A program made the position numbers and the translations under genes. DNA of 50,926 bases from an uncultured bacterium (GTDB lineage: Bacteria; Bacteroidota; Bacteroidia; Bacteroidales; Muribaculaceae). Numbering within the stretch: the first letter of the stretch is position 1; every line of letters starts with the position of its first letter. The notes under the pieces are model-generated. The model did not search any database and had not been told where the DNA came from. It saw only the letters and a list, made by a program, of their open reading frames with translations. The stretch lies in assembly GCA_905214715.1 (NCBI GenBank), contig CAJMMT010000017.1, positions 1 to 50,926 of the forward strand, read 5' to 3'. This document shows, in pieces, positions 17,418 to 25,294 of this stretch.

Positions 17418-18080
17418 TTATTTTCTTAAACGTGCAAGAGGAGTCAGACCTCCGCGGGTTAGCTGATCCATATCAAGCAATACCTCGGCATCCACAGGCA
17501 GATAGATGTCGACCCTCGAACCGAATTTTATGAAGCCAAGATGCTCGTCGATAAGGGCATGCTGGCCCGGACGGGCATAAGTTACTATGCGACGGGCCAT
17601 GGCCCCTGCAACCTGTCTGACGGTTATTCTCTGTCCGTTGGGACAACGTATTCCTATTGTAGAACGCTCGTTCTCCGTCGATGCTTTAGGCAGATAGGCC
17701 GAAAGAAAACGCCCGCTGTGATGCCTCACATATTCTACCTCCCCGTCTACAGGAAACCAATTGGCATGCACATTGAGTGGCGACATGAATACCGATACCT
17801 GTATGGCCGGTCCTTTTATATATTCAGGCTCGATAGTGGGTTCTATAACCACTACACGACCGTCAACAGAGCTAACGACCATATCGTCGCGTTCACCCCT
17901 GTAATGCCGTTTAGGACAGCGGAAGAAATTGAACACGAAGGCATACACCAACAACGAAAGCCCCGAGAACGACGCGGGAATCGCTATCGGAGGCAGGAAC
18001 AACCAGACCGGAATGTTGAGAACCATCAACACAAGGGCCAGTAGTATAAGTATGTTGGTTCCTTCGTGGTGTATCTTCAT
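17418..18080 (-). CDS. psd: phosphatidylserine decarboxylase proenzyme
   Basis: A 220-residue short-form decarboxylase that converts phosphatidylserine to phosphatidylethanolamine. I use the ATG at 18080 (MKIHHEGTN), because the upstream extension to 18152 overlaps dnaX and looks non-coding. An N-terminal membrane hairpin (LILLALVLMVLNIPVWLFL) is followed by the catalytic domain (FMSPLNVHANWFPVDGEV). The self-cleavage site that generates the pyruvoyl group is the Gly-Ser in IKFGSRVD near residue 190. Directly followed by pssA. Confidence 0.95.
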   Translation of the reverse strand: MKIHHEGTNILILLALVLMVLNIPVWLFLPPIAIPASFSGLSLLVYAFVFNFFRCPKRHYRGERDDMVVSSVDGRVVVIEPTIEPEYIKGPAIQVSVFMSPLNVHANWFPVDGEVEYVRHHSGRFLSAYLPKASTENERSTIGIRCPNGQRITVRQVAGAMARRIVTYARPGQHALIDEHLGFIKFGSRVDIYLPVDAEVLLDMDQLTRGGLTPLARLRK

Positions 18081-18123
18081 CTTCAATTTACAAATATAGT
18101 AAAAATACTTTATAAAATAGCAT

Positions 18124-19914
18124 TTATACCATCTCCCCGTTGATATCGGCAAGGAATTCCGCCAACGGCTTGTTTTCGGCCAACGTCTGATTCAGGAATT
18201 CTTTTCCCGTAAGCAGATATTCACGTTCTACCGCCGTTTCTCTCAACTCGGGCCTTATCGTGATATTACTGTTGTGAAGCGATGACCGCAGATATTCCAC
18301 CAGATACCTGATATTTGCCTCATAGCTTTCAAATTCCGCGGGTTGCACAGCAACGGCCACATAATTGTCATCGCCCAGGGATTCCGGCAGCCTTTGACGA
18401 AGAGCAGAGTTCATTATACGGTATTGCGGATATCTCGCCATGAATTCGGCACATGCCTGCTGAAATTCTTCTTCCGTATAACGGGCATTCTCACTTCCGG
18501 AAGACATTGCCGCAGGATTCTCTGCTGATTCAGCGGCAATTTCGCTTGCCGGGGGCTGACTTCCGAGGCGTATGCTGGCCGTGTGCCGGGAACGTGTGGC
18601 TCCCCGTATTGGCTGTACGGTTACAGGAGGCGCCACGTAGGTCGACGGCGCGACCTTTGCCGACACTGTTTCCCGGTCCGATACCGGAGGCACCGGCGCA
18701 GCGACAGCCGGAGTTTGTTCCCGATCCGCCGCAGGCTCCTGCGGACGGTAGGCGGGCTGCGAGATTGCCTGCAGCGGTATATGCCCGTCTACCCGGTCAA
18801 AAGGGGGCGTGGGAGGCTTGAGCAACTGGCACAGCCTTATCAGCGTCAGTTCCACCAGCAACCGTTTCTCACTTGCCGTACGATATGCCTGGTCACAATC
18901 GTTCAGCAGCTTCATGGCCGCATAATACCATTCCAGAGGCAACGACGTGGCTTGTTGATGGTATCTTTTGGCAACTTCCTCGCTCTGTTCGAGCAGAGGC
19001 AGCGTACTCGGCGCGGCTGCGAGCATAAGGTCGCGCACGTGGGTCGCAAGACCGTTTACGAAATACAGCGAGTCGAAACCCTTGTTGCGTATATCGGCGT
19101 AGATGAGCAATGCCTGTGGAATATCACCGGACCTGAACGTTTCGGTGAGACGGAAATAATAATCATAATCCAGCACATTCAGATTCTCTATCGTCTGACT
19201 GTACGTAACGTGGCCACGGGTCGAGGATGCCACCTGATCGAATATCGACAGGGCGTCGCGCATGGCACCGTCAGCCTTGCGCGCTATAACCGACAGCGCT
19301 TCGCGTTCCGCTTCTATACCTTCACTGCCGGCCACATAAGCCAGATGATCGGCCATATCCTCTACCGTTATACGCTTGAAATCGTATATCTGACAACGAG
19401 AAAGGATTGTCGGAAGAACCTTGTGCTTTTCGGTAGTGGCCAGTATGAAAATCACATAGGAAGGGGGCTCCTCGAGTGTCTTCAGAAAAGCATTGAAGGC
19501 ACCGGAACTGAGCATATGCACCTCGTCGATTATGAATACCCTGTAACGGCCTACCTGAGGCGGAGTATTTACCTGTTCGGTCAGCGAACGTATGTTTTCC
19601 ACGCCGTTGTTCGACGCGGCATCAAGTTCCACGATATTGAACGAATTGCCCTCCTCAATGGCCCGGCAGGAATCGCAATGACCGCAGGCCTCACCCTCCG
19701 CCGTGGGTGACAGGCAGTTGATGGTCTTGGCAAATATTCGCGCACAGGATGTCTTGCCTACCCCCCGGGGGCCGCAGAACAGATAGGCCTGAGCCAGACG
19801 GCCTGTCTCTATGGCGTTTTTAAGTGTATTGGTCAGTGTTTTCTGCCCTACTACGCTACGAAATGTAGAAGGGCGGTATTTACGTGCCGATACTATATAT
19901 TTTTCTGTTTCCAT
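18124..19914 (-). CDS. dnaX: DNA polymerase III subunit gamma/tau
   Basis: A 596-residue clamp-loader ATPase. Walker A is GPRGVGKTS (about residues 48-56), a zinc knuckle with CLSPTAEGEACGHCDSC follows, Walker B is DEVHMLS, and the arginine-finger region is LSRCQIYDF. Residues about 380-480 form a proline- and alanine-rich linker, and a tau-like C-terminal domain follows. It is the first gene of a minus-strand operon running into psd and pssA, 43 bp away, which couples a replication gene to phospholipid synthesis. Confidence 0.95.
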   Translation of the reverse strand: METEKYIVSARKYRPSTFRSVVGQKTLTNTLKNAIETGRLAQAYLFCGPRGVGKTSCARIFAKTINCLSPTAEGEACGHCDSCRAIEEGNSFNIVELDAASNNGVENIRSLTEQVNTPPQVGRYRVFIIDEVHMLSSGAFNAFLKTLEEPPSYVIFILATTEKHKVLPTILSRCQIYDFKRITVEDMADHLAYVAGSEGIEAEREALSVIARKADGAMRDALSIFDQVASSTRGHVTYSQTIENLNVLDYDYYFRLTETFRSGDIPQALLIYADIRNKGFDSLYFVNGLATHVRDLMLAAAPSTLPLLEQSEEVAKRYHQQATSLPLEWYYAAMKLLNDCDQAYRTASEKRLLVELTLIRLCQLLKPPTPPFDRVDGHIPLQAISQPAYRPQEPAADREQTPAVAAPVPPVSDRETVSAKVAPSTYVAPPVTVQPIRGATRSRHTASIRLGSQPPASEIAAESAENPAAMSSGSENARYTEEEFQQACAEFMARYPQYRIMNSALRQRLPESLGDDNYVAVAVQPAEFESYEANIRYLVEYLRSSLHNSNITIRPELRETAVEREYLLTGKEFLNQTLAENKPLAEFLADINGEMV

Positions 19915-19991
19915 TAAATATCTTCCAGATACTGATAATGAAGTTGAAGTAAAATTGAAGCAACTTCGATATAGGCTATCAAGGGATTATG

Positions 19992-19999
19992 CAAATATA
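19992..19999 (-). promoter_or_regulatory. promoter -7 box of the dnaX operon
   Basis: TATATTTG on the minus strand, about 78 nt upstream of the dnaX start. The -33 element is not clear. Confidence 0.45.
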
Positions 20000-20128
20000 A
20001 TGAAAAAATTCCAACCCTTTTACAATGTCTCTGCAACAAAGTAATGCAGTTGGCGTTTCACTATTGAATATAGAAGTGGTATCGGCACGTTTCACGACCT
20101 ATACCCGTTTCTTAAAGATTGACTGAAC

Positions 20129-20698
20129 ATGACCAAAAGCAAGCTATACACCGCCACGGGCGACCGCGGCACAACCTCTCTGGTAGGTGGAGAACGCGTA
20201 AGCAAGACCTGTCTGCGTCTTGACACGTACGGCACAGTCGATGAATTTTCAGCATTCCTTGGGGTGGCTCTTAGCCACGCCGGATGTCCGGAGGAACTTA
20301 AATGCCAAATGCTTGACATACAGAACCGGATGTTCGACATAGGATGTTATCTCGCCACAGCTCCCACTGAAGGAAGCGAAGCTCCCGAAAGCATCAACGG
20401 ACTCAGACCGGCGGACAACGCGAGACTTGAAGGATGGATCGACGCGCTCGACGAACAGACACCCAAGACAAACGCGTTTGTGCTTCCCGGCGGATGCGAA
20501 GTGGCGGCCCATCTGCACGTGGCGCGCACGGTTTGCCGCCGCGCCGAAAGGATGCTCTGTCGGCTGGCAGTTGAAGAACCGGTATGCCAGCTCGTGCTGA
20601 CATACTTCAACAGGCTGTCGGATTATCTGTTCATCGCCGCCCGTTTCGCCAACTTCCAGGCCGGCGTAGAGGAATTAATCTGGCATCCGGCCCAATGA
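20129..20698 (+). CDS. cob(I)alamin adenosyltransferase, PduO type
   Basis: A 189-residue enzyme that transfers the adenosyl group of ATP to cob(I)alamin, making coenzyme B12. The N-terminal ATP-binding segment YTATGDRGTTSLVGGERV is the PduO-type signature, GTVDEFSAFLG follows, and the C-terminal helices carry CRRAERML and NRLSDYLFIAARF. No B12 riboswitch is visible upstream, and no B12-dependent enzyme is nearby. It is transcribed divergently from dnaX. Confidence 0.93.
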   Translation: MTKSKLYTATGDRGTTSLVGGERVSKTCLRLDTYGTVDEFSAFLGVALSHAGCPEELKCQMLDIQNRMFDIGCYLATAPTEGSEAPESINGLRPADNARLEGWIDALDEQTPKTNAFVLPGGCEVAAHLHVARTVCRRAERMLCRLAVEEPVCQLVLTYFNRLSDYLFIAARFANFQAGVEELIWHPAQ

Positions 20699-20775
20699 CA
20701 CTTACGTGTTATAACACTGGCTCTACATATTTTAAACAGACCATGCGCCATATTCTCGCGTATGACAATCAAATA

Positions 20776-20960
20776 AGAGTATGTTTACTTTTAACTTGAC
20801 TTAAGATTGAGAGGATTTTTCAAGGGATTTACGTTTCTTTTCGGAGGCGCGGGCCGGGGCCCGTAACGGAGAAAAGGAACGGAAAGCACTGAAAAAGACC
20901 TCAAGATTATGGCAAACGCTTATTCCAAACATTAATCCGTGTAAAAAGGAAACATACTCT
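20776..20960 (+). mobile_element. structured MITE-like element, copy A
   Basis: A 185-bp element bounded by an inverted repeat, AGAGTATGTTTACTTTT on the left and AAAAAGGAAACATACTCT on the right. It codes for nothing evident. Its core is a hairpin GGGCC-GG-GGCCC followed by GTAAC, enclosed by an outer CTTTTC/GAAAAG stem. It lies directly before copy B, with 1 bp between them. It fills the gap between the cobalamin gene and the DUF2795 gene. Confidence 0.7.
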
Positions 20961-20961
20961 A

Positions 20962-21158
20962 AGAGAATGTTTGGATTTAACTTCCATTCACGCGAAGAGG
21001 ATTTTTTGAGATGTTTTCGCAAGTTGAGGAGGGCGCGGTGCGGGCACCGTAACCGACGAAATCTTGGCGGAAACAGCCAAAAAAGACCTTCGGGGGGATG
21101 GAAAGAATTTCCAAATAATCTCTCAATTACAAATTCGTGTTAAATTCAAACATTCTCT
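20962..21158 (+). mobile_element. structured MITE-like element, copy B
   Basis: A 197-bp element bounded by a 20-bp inverted repeat with one mismatch, AGAGAATGTTTGGATTTAAC and GTTAAATTCAAACATTCTCT. The core hairpin is GGTGC-GG-GCACC followed by GTAAC: the same GG loop as copy A, but a stem changed by compensating bases. A short outer stem TTTCG/CGAAA also pairs. It ends 23 bp upstream of the DUF2795 start codon. Confidence 0.75.
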
Positions 21159-21181
21159 AAAACCAACAAAACAAAAATATT

Positions 21182-21403
21182 ATGTACTGGACACTTGAAC
21201 TGGCATCGAAGCTTGAAGATGCACCCTGGCCCGCAACCAAAGAAGAACTGATAGACTACGCGCAGCGCAGCGGCGCTCCGCTCGAAGTGATAGAGAACCT
21301 GCAGGAGATAGAAGACGAAGGCGAGACCTACGAAAGCATAGAAGAAATCTGGCCCGACTACCCCTCCAAAGACGACTTCTTCTTCAACGAAGAGGAGTAC
21401 TAA
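21182..21403 (+). CDS. DUF2795-family small acidic protein
   Basis: A 73-residue acidic protein matching the DUF2795 pattern: WPATKEELIDYAQRSGAP, then LEVIENLQEI and a Y-x-S-I-E segment. The C-terminal FFFNEEEY is strongly acidic. The family has no established function. The start has an A-rich leader (CAAAACAAAAATATT) typical of Bacteroidetes genes, but no TAnnTTTG promoter is seen in the 23 bp after element B. A perfect hairpin follows the gene. Confidence 0.85.
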   Translation: MYWTLELASKLEDAPWPATKEELIDYAQRSGAPLEVIENLQEIEDEGETYESIEEIWPDYPSKDDFFFNEEEY

Positions 21404-21434
21404 TTAATAGCATAGAACATAACAATCTATAAAT

Positions 21435-21470
21435 CAATGGACAAACAAAGTAGAATTTGTTTGTCCATTG
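21435..21470 (+). terminator. perfect 15-bp hairpin after the DUF2795 gene
   Basis: CAATGGACAAACAAA and TTTGTTTGTCCATTG pair perfectly around a 6-nt loop, 32 bp after the stop codon. Part of the arm (TTTGTTTGTCCA) recurs at about 21509-21520, so repeat-driven rearrangement is also possible. Confidence 0.55.
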
Positions 21471-21589
21471 TTGTTTATATTCGATTTTACGCCGTCAGAC
21501 CCCGAAATTTGTTTGTCCAAAATTCACTACATAAAATCATCTCCCGTAATAGTCACCAACTATATATGACACCAATCTCGGAGGGAGGA

Positions 21590-22879
21590 TTAGTCCTTTA
21601 GACATGCAAGGGGAATGACTTTTACGCCGTCAGGACGTGTGTAGGCTATTGGTCCTCCGGTAATGACCAGCAGTAATGTCGGTTCTTCCATTACAATCTG
21701 CTTTTCCCGTTCATTCAGTTTCCTGACAAGATTCCTGATTTCAAGAAGATGCTCCGCGCCTTTGTCTATCTCAGCACCACCGAGCTTAAATTCAATCAGC
21801 GCATATCTGCCATCATCGAGATGCAAGACCGCATCTGCTTCCAGGTCGTATCTGTCGTGATAATATGATATTGACCCGAAGCATGACTGGGAATACGCAC
21901 GAAAATCCCTTATCGCCATACACTCAAATATGAAACCATAAGTTTTCAAATCCATTTGCAGTCGTTCCGGTGAAAGCCCTAATGCCGCGACTGCAATAGA
22001 GGGATCGGTGAAGCCCCTTTTCTTCCCTCTTCTGATTGCTGTGGCTGAACGCACGGCAGGAGACCATGAATCGATATCCTGAATAACAAACAGTTTTTCC
22101 AGAGCTGACACATAACTGTCGAATGTCGGTTCAGTGCAACTTTCGGTTATAGCCACTACATCCTTTATCATTTTCTGTTTCTTCGCAAGAGTCGAGATGT
22201 TTCTTGCATAGGTGCGTAGAATCTCGCGTGCGAGTTTTTCACTGCGATGAACGCCATCTACAGTGGATATGTCAGTAGCGCATACACTTTGAACATAATT
22301 CTTGGCCACCAACAGTTTTCCCCTCGTTGTCGGAAGAGATAGCGAAGCCGGCCAGCCTCCCCTACAGGATGCAAATATCAATTGTTTTATATCGAGGCAC
22401 GACATCTTGCCGTCAATCTCAAGATTCGGATTGTTGAACAGTTCCATAAGAGATATTTCGCCTGTAGATTCAGCTGATTCCCACAAACTCATAGGAGCCA
22501 TCTTTATTCTTGCAATCCTGCCTGTTCCGGTGTGGAGTATTTTTGATTTGTCCACAGAATTTGACCCGGTGAGAATAAACTGCCCGACTTTCTGCCTTTC
22601 ATCCACAACACTCCTGACGGCATCCCATAATGTAGGAGCATCCTGCCACTCGTCTATAAGCCGTGGAGTTGCACCTTCTAAAAGAAGAGACGGCTTGGTC
22701 GCGGCTGTGGCAAGATAGCCGTCGCGTGTGTCGGGCAGTTGAAGTTTAAGCTCGCTATTGGCCTGCTGTTCTGCAGTAGTTGTCTTGCCGCACCACTTAG
22801 GTCCTTCTATGAGTACCGCTCCAAACGCCTCAAGATATTCGCGTAGCGTATTATCTGAGATACGAGGTAAATATGGCAT
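21590..22879 (-). CDS. ATPase with DUF4143 domain
   Basis: A 429-residue AAA-type ATPase. Walker A is EGPKWCGKTTT (about residues 24-34), Walker B is LIDEWQDAP, and FILTGSNS is the sensor region. The C-terminal part ends in a nuclease-like fold with DLEADAVLHLDDGRYALIEF, in which D-x-E and EFK resemble PD-(D/E)xK sites. Such DUF4143 ATPases are common and often multicopy in gut Bacteroidales; their role is not established. The gene stands alone, preceded by a promoter and three direct repeats at 22939-23000. Confidence 0.9.
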   Translation of the reverse strand: MPYLPRISDNTLREYLEAFGAVLIEGPKWCGKTTTAEQQANSELKLQLPDTRDGYLATAATKPSLLLEGATPRLIDEWQDAPTLWDAVRSVVDERQKVGQFILTGSNSVDKSKILHTGTGRIARIKMAPMSLWESAESTGEISLMELFNNPNLEIDGKMSCLDIKQLIFASCRGGWPASLSLPTTRGKLLVAKNYVQSVCATDISTVDGVHRSEKLAREILRTYARNISTLAKKQKMIKDVVAITESCTEPTFDSYVSALEKLFVIQDIDSWSPAVRSATAIRRGKKRGFTDPSIAVAALGLSPERLQMDLKTYGFIFECMAIRDFRAYSQSCFGSISYYHDRYDLEADAVLHLDDGRYALIEFKLGGAEIDKGAEHLLEIRNLVRKLNEREKQIVMEEPTLLLVITGGPIAYTRPDGVKVIPLACLKD

Positions 22880-22902
22880 TTACTTACTGACTTTTGTTTC
22901 TG

Positions 22903-23000
22903 CAAAGATAGTTATAATTTCTTTACCGCTAAAGGATATTTTGGTTTTTTGTGGTAAAACACTTTTGTTTTTTGCGGTAATTTATTTTTGCTTTTTGCGA
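22903..23000 (-). promoter_or_regulatory. promoter and triple direct repeat upstream of the DUF4143 ATPase gene
   Basis: On the minus strand TATCTTTG (22903-22910) with TTTA 19 bp upstream forms the promoter. Immediately upstream lie three direct repeats of the form TTTTGkTTTTTTGyGGTAA (plus-strand reading), starting at 22939, 22963 and 22986, so the period is 23-24 bp. They could bind a regulator. Confidence 0.45.
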
Positions 23001-23027
23001 TTGTCTTGATAAGTAGTAATAATGTGT

Positions 23028-23058
23028 TTTGAGACCATAATGAAATTTCGTAATTTTG
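23028..23058 (+). promoter_or_regulatory. strong promoter match upstream of the 34-codon ORF
   Basis: TTTG, 19 bp, TAATTTTG is an exact Bacteroidetes promoter. The predicted start falls at or within a base or two of the ATG at 23063. Confidence 0.55.
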
Positions 23059-23062
23059 TTTT

Positions 23063-23167
23063 ATGAACATAACTATTAAAATATTTCTTGCCTCCATTCT
23101 GGCTATATCGGCTCAATACATCTCGGATATTGTCGGTACATTTGTAAATCCAACTATTATATTTTAA
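23063..23167 (+). CDS. possible leaderless 34-residue membrane peptide
   Basis: A 34-codon frame begins at the predicted transcription start: MNITIKIFLASILAISAQYI, then SDIVGTFVNPTIIF. Residues 4-17 form a single hydrophobic segment, as in small membrane peptides or signal sequences. The only support is the exact promoter placed to give a leaderless mRNA; no homologue is recognised, and the promoter may instead serve the DUF1848 gene downstream. Confidence 0.3.
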   Translation: MNITIKIFLASILAISAQYISDIVGTFVNPTIIF

Positions 23168-23221
23168 CTTTCCGCTGTCAATATTTGGCAGTTCTCCCGA
23201 TTAACTTTGCATCATAAAAAT

Positions 23222-24283
23222 ATGAAACAGGAGAAGGCGCGCATATTGACAAGGGACGGTGCGGAAGTCGAGGCTTTCGCTCCAGTCGTATTGTCTGTCA
23301 GTCGGGCCACGGATATACCGGCGTTTTATGCGGAGTGGTTTTTCAATCGCCTGAAGGAGGGGTATTGCAAATGGCGCAATCCATTCAATGGGGTGGAGAA
23401 TTATGTGTCGTTTGGAAAAGTGCGGTTCATCGTTTTCTGGTCTAAGAATCCGGCTCCGCTGATTCCATATCTTGAAAGATTAAAGGAGAGAGAAATCAAT
23501 GGCTATGTTCAGTATACACTCAACGATTATGAAGCCGAGGGATTGGAACCCGGTGTGCCCACAATTAAACAGCGCGTGGAGACATTCATTCAATTGGCGG
23601 AGATCCTTGGACCGCAAGGTGTGGTGTGGCGTTTCGACCCGATGATATTGACCGATAACATCGGCATACATGAACTGCTACAGAAAGTCAGCTTCATAGC
23701 CGACAGGCTTCAAGGCTATACGGATACACTCGTTTTCAGTTTCGCCGACATAGCCGGCTATCGAAAGGTAGGCCGTATCCTTACGTCGCATGGAGTCTGT
23801 TATGAGGAATGGACAGATGTCAAGATGGGGGAATTTGCTTCGCGCCTTTCACAACTCAACAAAGAGCGCGCCTGGAATCTGAAACTGCGCACCTGCGCAG
23901 AGAGAATAGACTTGTCTAAGTTCGGGATAGAACATAGTCGGTGCATCGATGATGAGCGAATCGCACGTATAGCTCATCATGACGGTACGTTAATGACTGA
24001 GCTTGGATTGCAAATTAATGAGCCCTCTTTAAGTCTTTTCGGAAACAGCGAGATGCTTCCTTCAGGAGCCATTCCTCTTTCTGGAGGCAAGTATGCCATG
24101 CGTGTCGCCAAGAGAAAAGATTCCGGTCAGCGACAGCTCTGCGGCTGCATTAAGTCCAAGGATATCGGAAAGTATGACACCTGTCCTCATGGATGCCTAT
24201 ACTGCTATGCCAATACTTCGCCCGAATCAGCCCGCTGCAATCATTCCCGACACAATCCCGATTCCGAAACAATAATCTCATAA
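23222..24283 (+). CDS. DUF1848 protein with radical-SAM-like cysteine cluster at its C-terminus
   Basis: A 353-residue cytoplasmic protein from the ATG at 23222 (MKQEKARILTRDG). LSVSRATDIPAFYAEWFF and FWSKNPAPL near the N-terminus and VVWRFDPM in the middle are DUF1848 marks. The C-terminal CPHGCLYCYAN (about residues 320-330) is a CX3CX2C motif like the Fe-S site of radical SAM enzymes, but at the opposite end of the chain. The family is uncharacterised; SAM radical chemistry is an inference. A TAACTTTG box lies at 23202-23209. The methyltransferase-like gene starts 12 bp after the stop, indicating an operon. Confidence 0.85.
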   Translation: MKQEKARILTRDGAEVEAFAPVVLSVSRATDIPAFYAEWFFNRLKEGYCKWRNPFNGVENYVSFGKVRFIVFWSKNPAPLIPYLERLKEREINGYVQYTLNDYEAEGLEPGVPTIKQRVETFIQLAEILGPQGVVWRFDPMILTDNIGIHELLQKVSFIADRLQGYTDTLVFSFADIAGYRKVGRILTSHGVCYEEWTDVKMGEFASRLSQLNKERAWNLKLRTCAERIDLSKFGIEHSRCIDDERIARIAHHDGTLMTELGLQINEPSLSLFGNSEMLPSGAIPLSGGKYAMRVAKRKDSGQRQLCGCIKSKDIGKYDTCPHGCLYCYANTSPESARCNHSRHNPDSETIIS

Positions 24284-24295
24284 ACTCTGTCAAAA

Positions 24296-25018
24296 ATGTT
24301 TAAGTTACTAACATATGATGCTTTACTTGCGCAAGCGTCAGAGCATATTCTAAACCTGCCGGAAACCAAACAGAGAGAATTGAAGGAGAATCTTTCTCAT
24401 GGGAAAGCTCTCTTGAAAAGTGGGGAAGAGATGAAGGCATATCTTCATCATTATGGACGGATGCACCGTGATAAACTCCTACGCGCATTACAACATATTC
24501 CCGCAGACTTCTTGAAATCTTCATTTTCCGTGACTGACTGGGGATGCGGTCAAGGCCTTGCATCGATAATCTTGAATGATTTTATCAGTGGGGAAGATAT
24601 TATTACAGACATTACATTGATTGAACCATCTGCGCGATGTTTGTCTCAGGCAGAGGCCACCCTTACATGGTGCAATTCAAAGAGCATGGTGGATACAGTG
24701 AGGAAGCGTGAAGAAGAAGTAGAAGCCAGTGATATTTGCGTTCAAGAACATAAAGTGCTCCATCTATTGTCAAACGTAGTGGATATGCCGGAGTTCTCCG
24801 GTGATGGTATTCGTAGATTTATCAAGGCTAATCATAAACTTCACCATCTTATTGTAGCAGTGAGTCCATTTTACCCTGAAGATGGGCGTGGAAAGAGAAT
24901 GGATGAATTTGTAGAGTCGCTGAAAGATTTCAGGAAAGTGTATTCTTTTCAAAAGCATATTGATGATTGGGATGAGGATTACAGTTGTCAAATTCGTATT
25001 CTATCCAATAGAGAATGA
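24296..25018 (+). CDS. SAM-dependent methyltransferase-like protein
   Basis: A 240-residue protein. TDWGCGQGLASI at about residues 80-91 is the glycine-rich SAM-binding loop, and ITLIEPSARCL follows as the acidic motif II. The N-terminal helix region has HHYGRMHRDKL. The downstream HLLSNVVDMPEF resembles the usual active-site strand, but no known substrate motif is recognised. It lies 12 bp behind the DUF1848 gene, so the two are probably made together. It may be a true methyltransferase or an inactive fold relative. Confidence 0.65.
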   Translation: MFKLLTYDALLAQASEHILNLPETKQRELKENLSHGKALLKSGEEMKAYLHHYGRMHRDKLLRALQHIPADFLKSSFSVTDWGCGQGLASIILNDFISGEDIITDITLIEPSARCLSQAEATLTWCNSKSMVDTVRKREEEVEASDICVQEHKVLHLLSNVVDMPEFSGDGIRRFIKANHKLHHLIVAVSPFYPEDGRGKRMDEFVESLKDFRKVYSFQKHIDDWDEDYSCQIRILSNRE

Positions 25019-25117
25019 CACATTAACAAACTTAAACTATTGTAAAAATAGCTTCCGGGGTCTAAACGACAGGCTCATGTCAGTGAGCCGTGGCAGGGAA
25101 CCGCGTCAATATAAAAA

Positions 25118-25154
25118 CGTGTCAGGATAACCTTATAAATCTTATCCTGACACG
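25118..25154 (+). terminator. rho-independent terminator after the DUF1848 operon
   Basis: CGTGTCAGGATAA and TTATCCTGACACG form a perfect 13-bp stem with an 11-nt loop, followed by CTGTTTTTT. Confidence 0.8.
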
Positions 25155-25240
25155 CTGTTTTTTCGCTGCGGTTATATCTTTTAGATTATTCCGATACAGC
25201 TACGTGGATAACGTAGCAATAAAGTTTTAACAATTTTCGT

Positions 25241-25274
25241 TTTGTGGTGTTATACAAATATATTACTTTTGTAT
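25241..25274 (+). promoter_or_regulatory. promoter and operator of the toxin-antitoxin operon
   Basis: TTTG (25241-25244), 19 bp, TACTTTTG (25264-25271) is an exact promoter. An inverted repeat ATACAAA / TTTGTAT (25252-25258 and 25268-25274) lies between the boxes and overlaps the -7 box, as expected for an operator bound by the ribbon-helix-helix antitoxin. Confidence 0.65.
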
Positions 25275-25294
25275 CACAAATAAATTCAAGCGTT

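Noticed and set aside
20040..20128. B12 riboswitch before the cobalamin adenosyltransferase
   Set aside because: The gap is too short and lacks the B12-box sequence.
20705..20718. GTGTTATAACAC palindrome after the cobalamin gene as an intrinsic terminator
   Set aside because: The stem is short and AT-rich and has no T run; I kept only the similarity to 28366-28383 as an observation.
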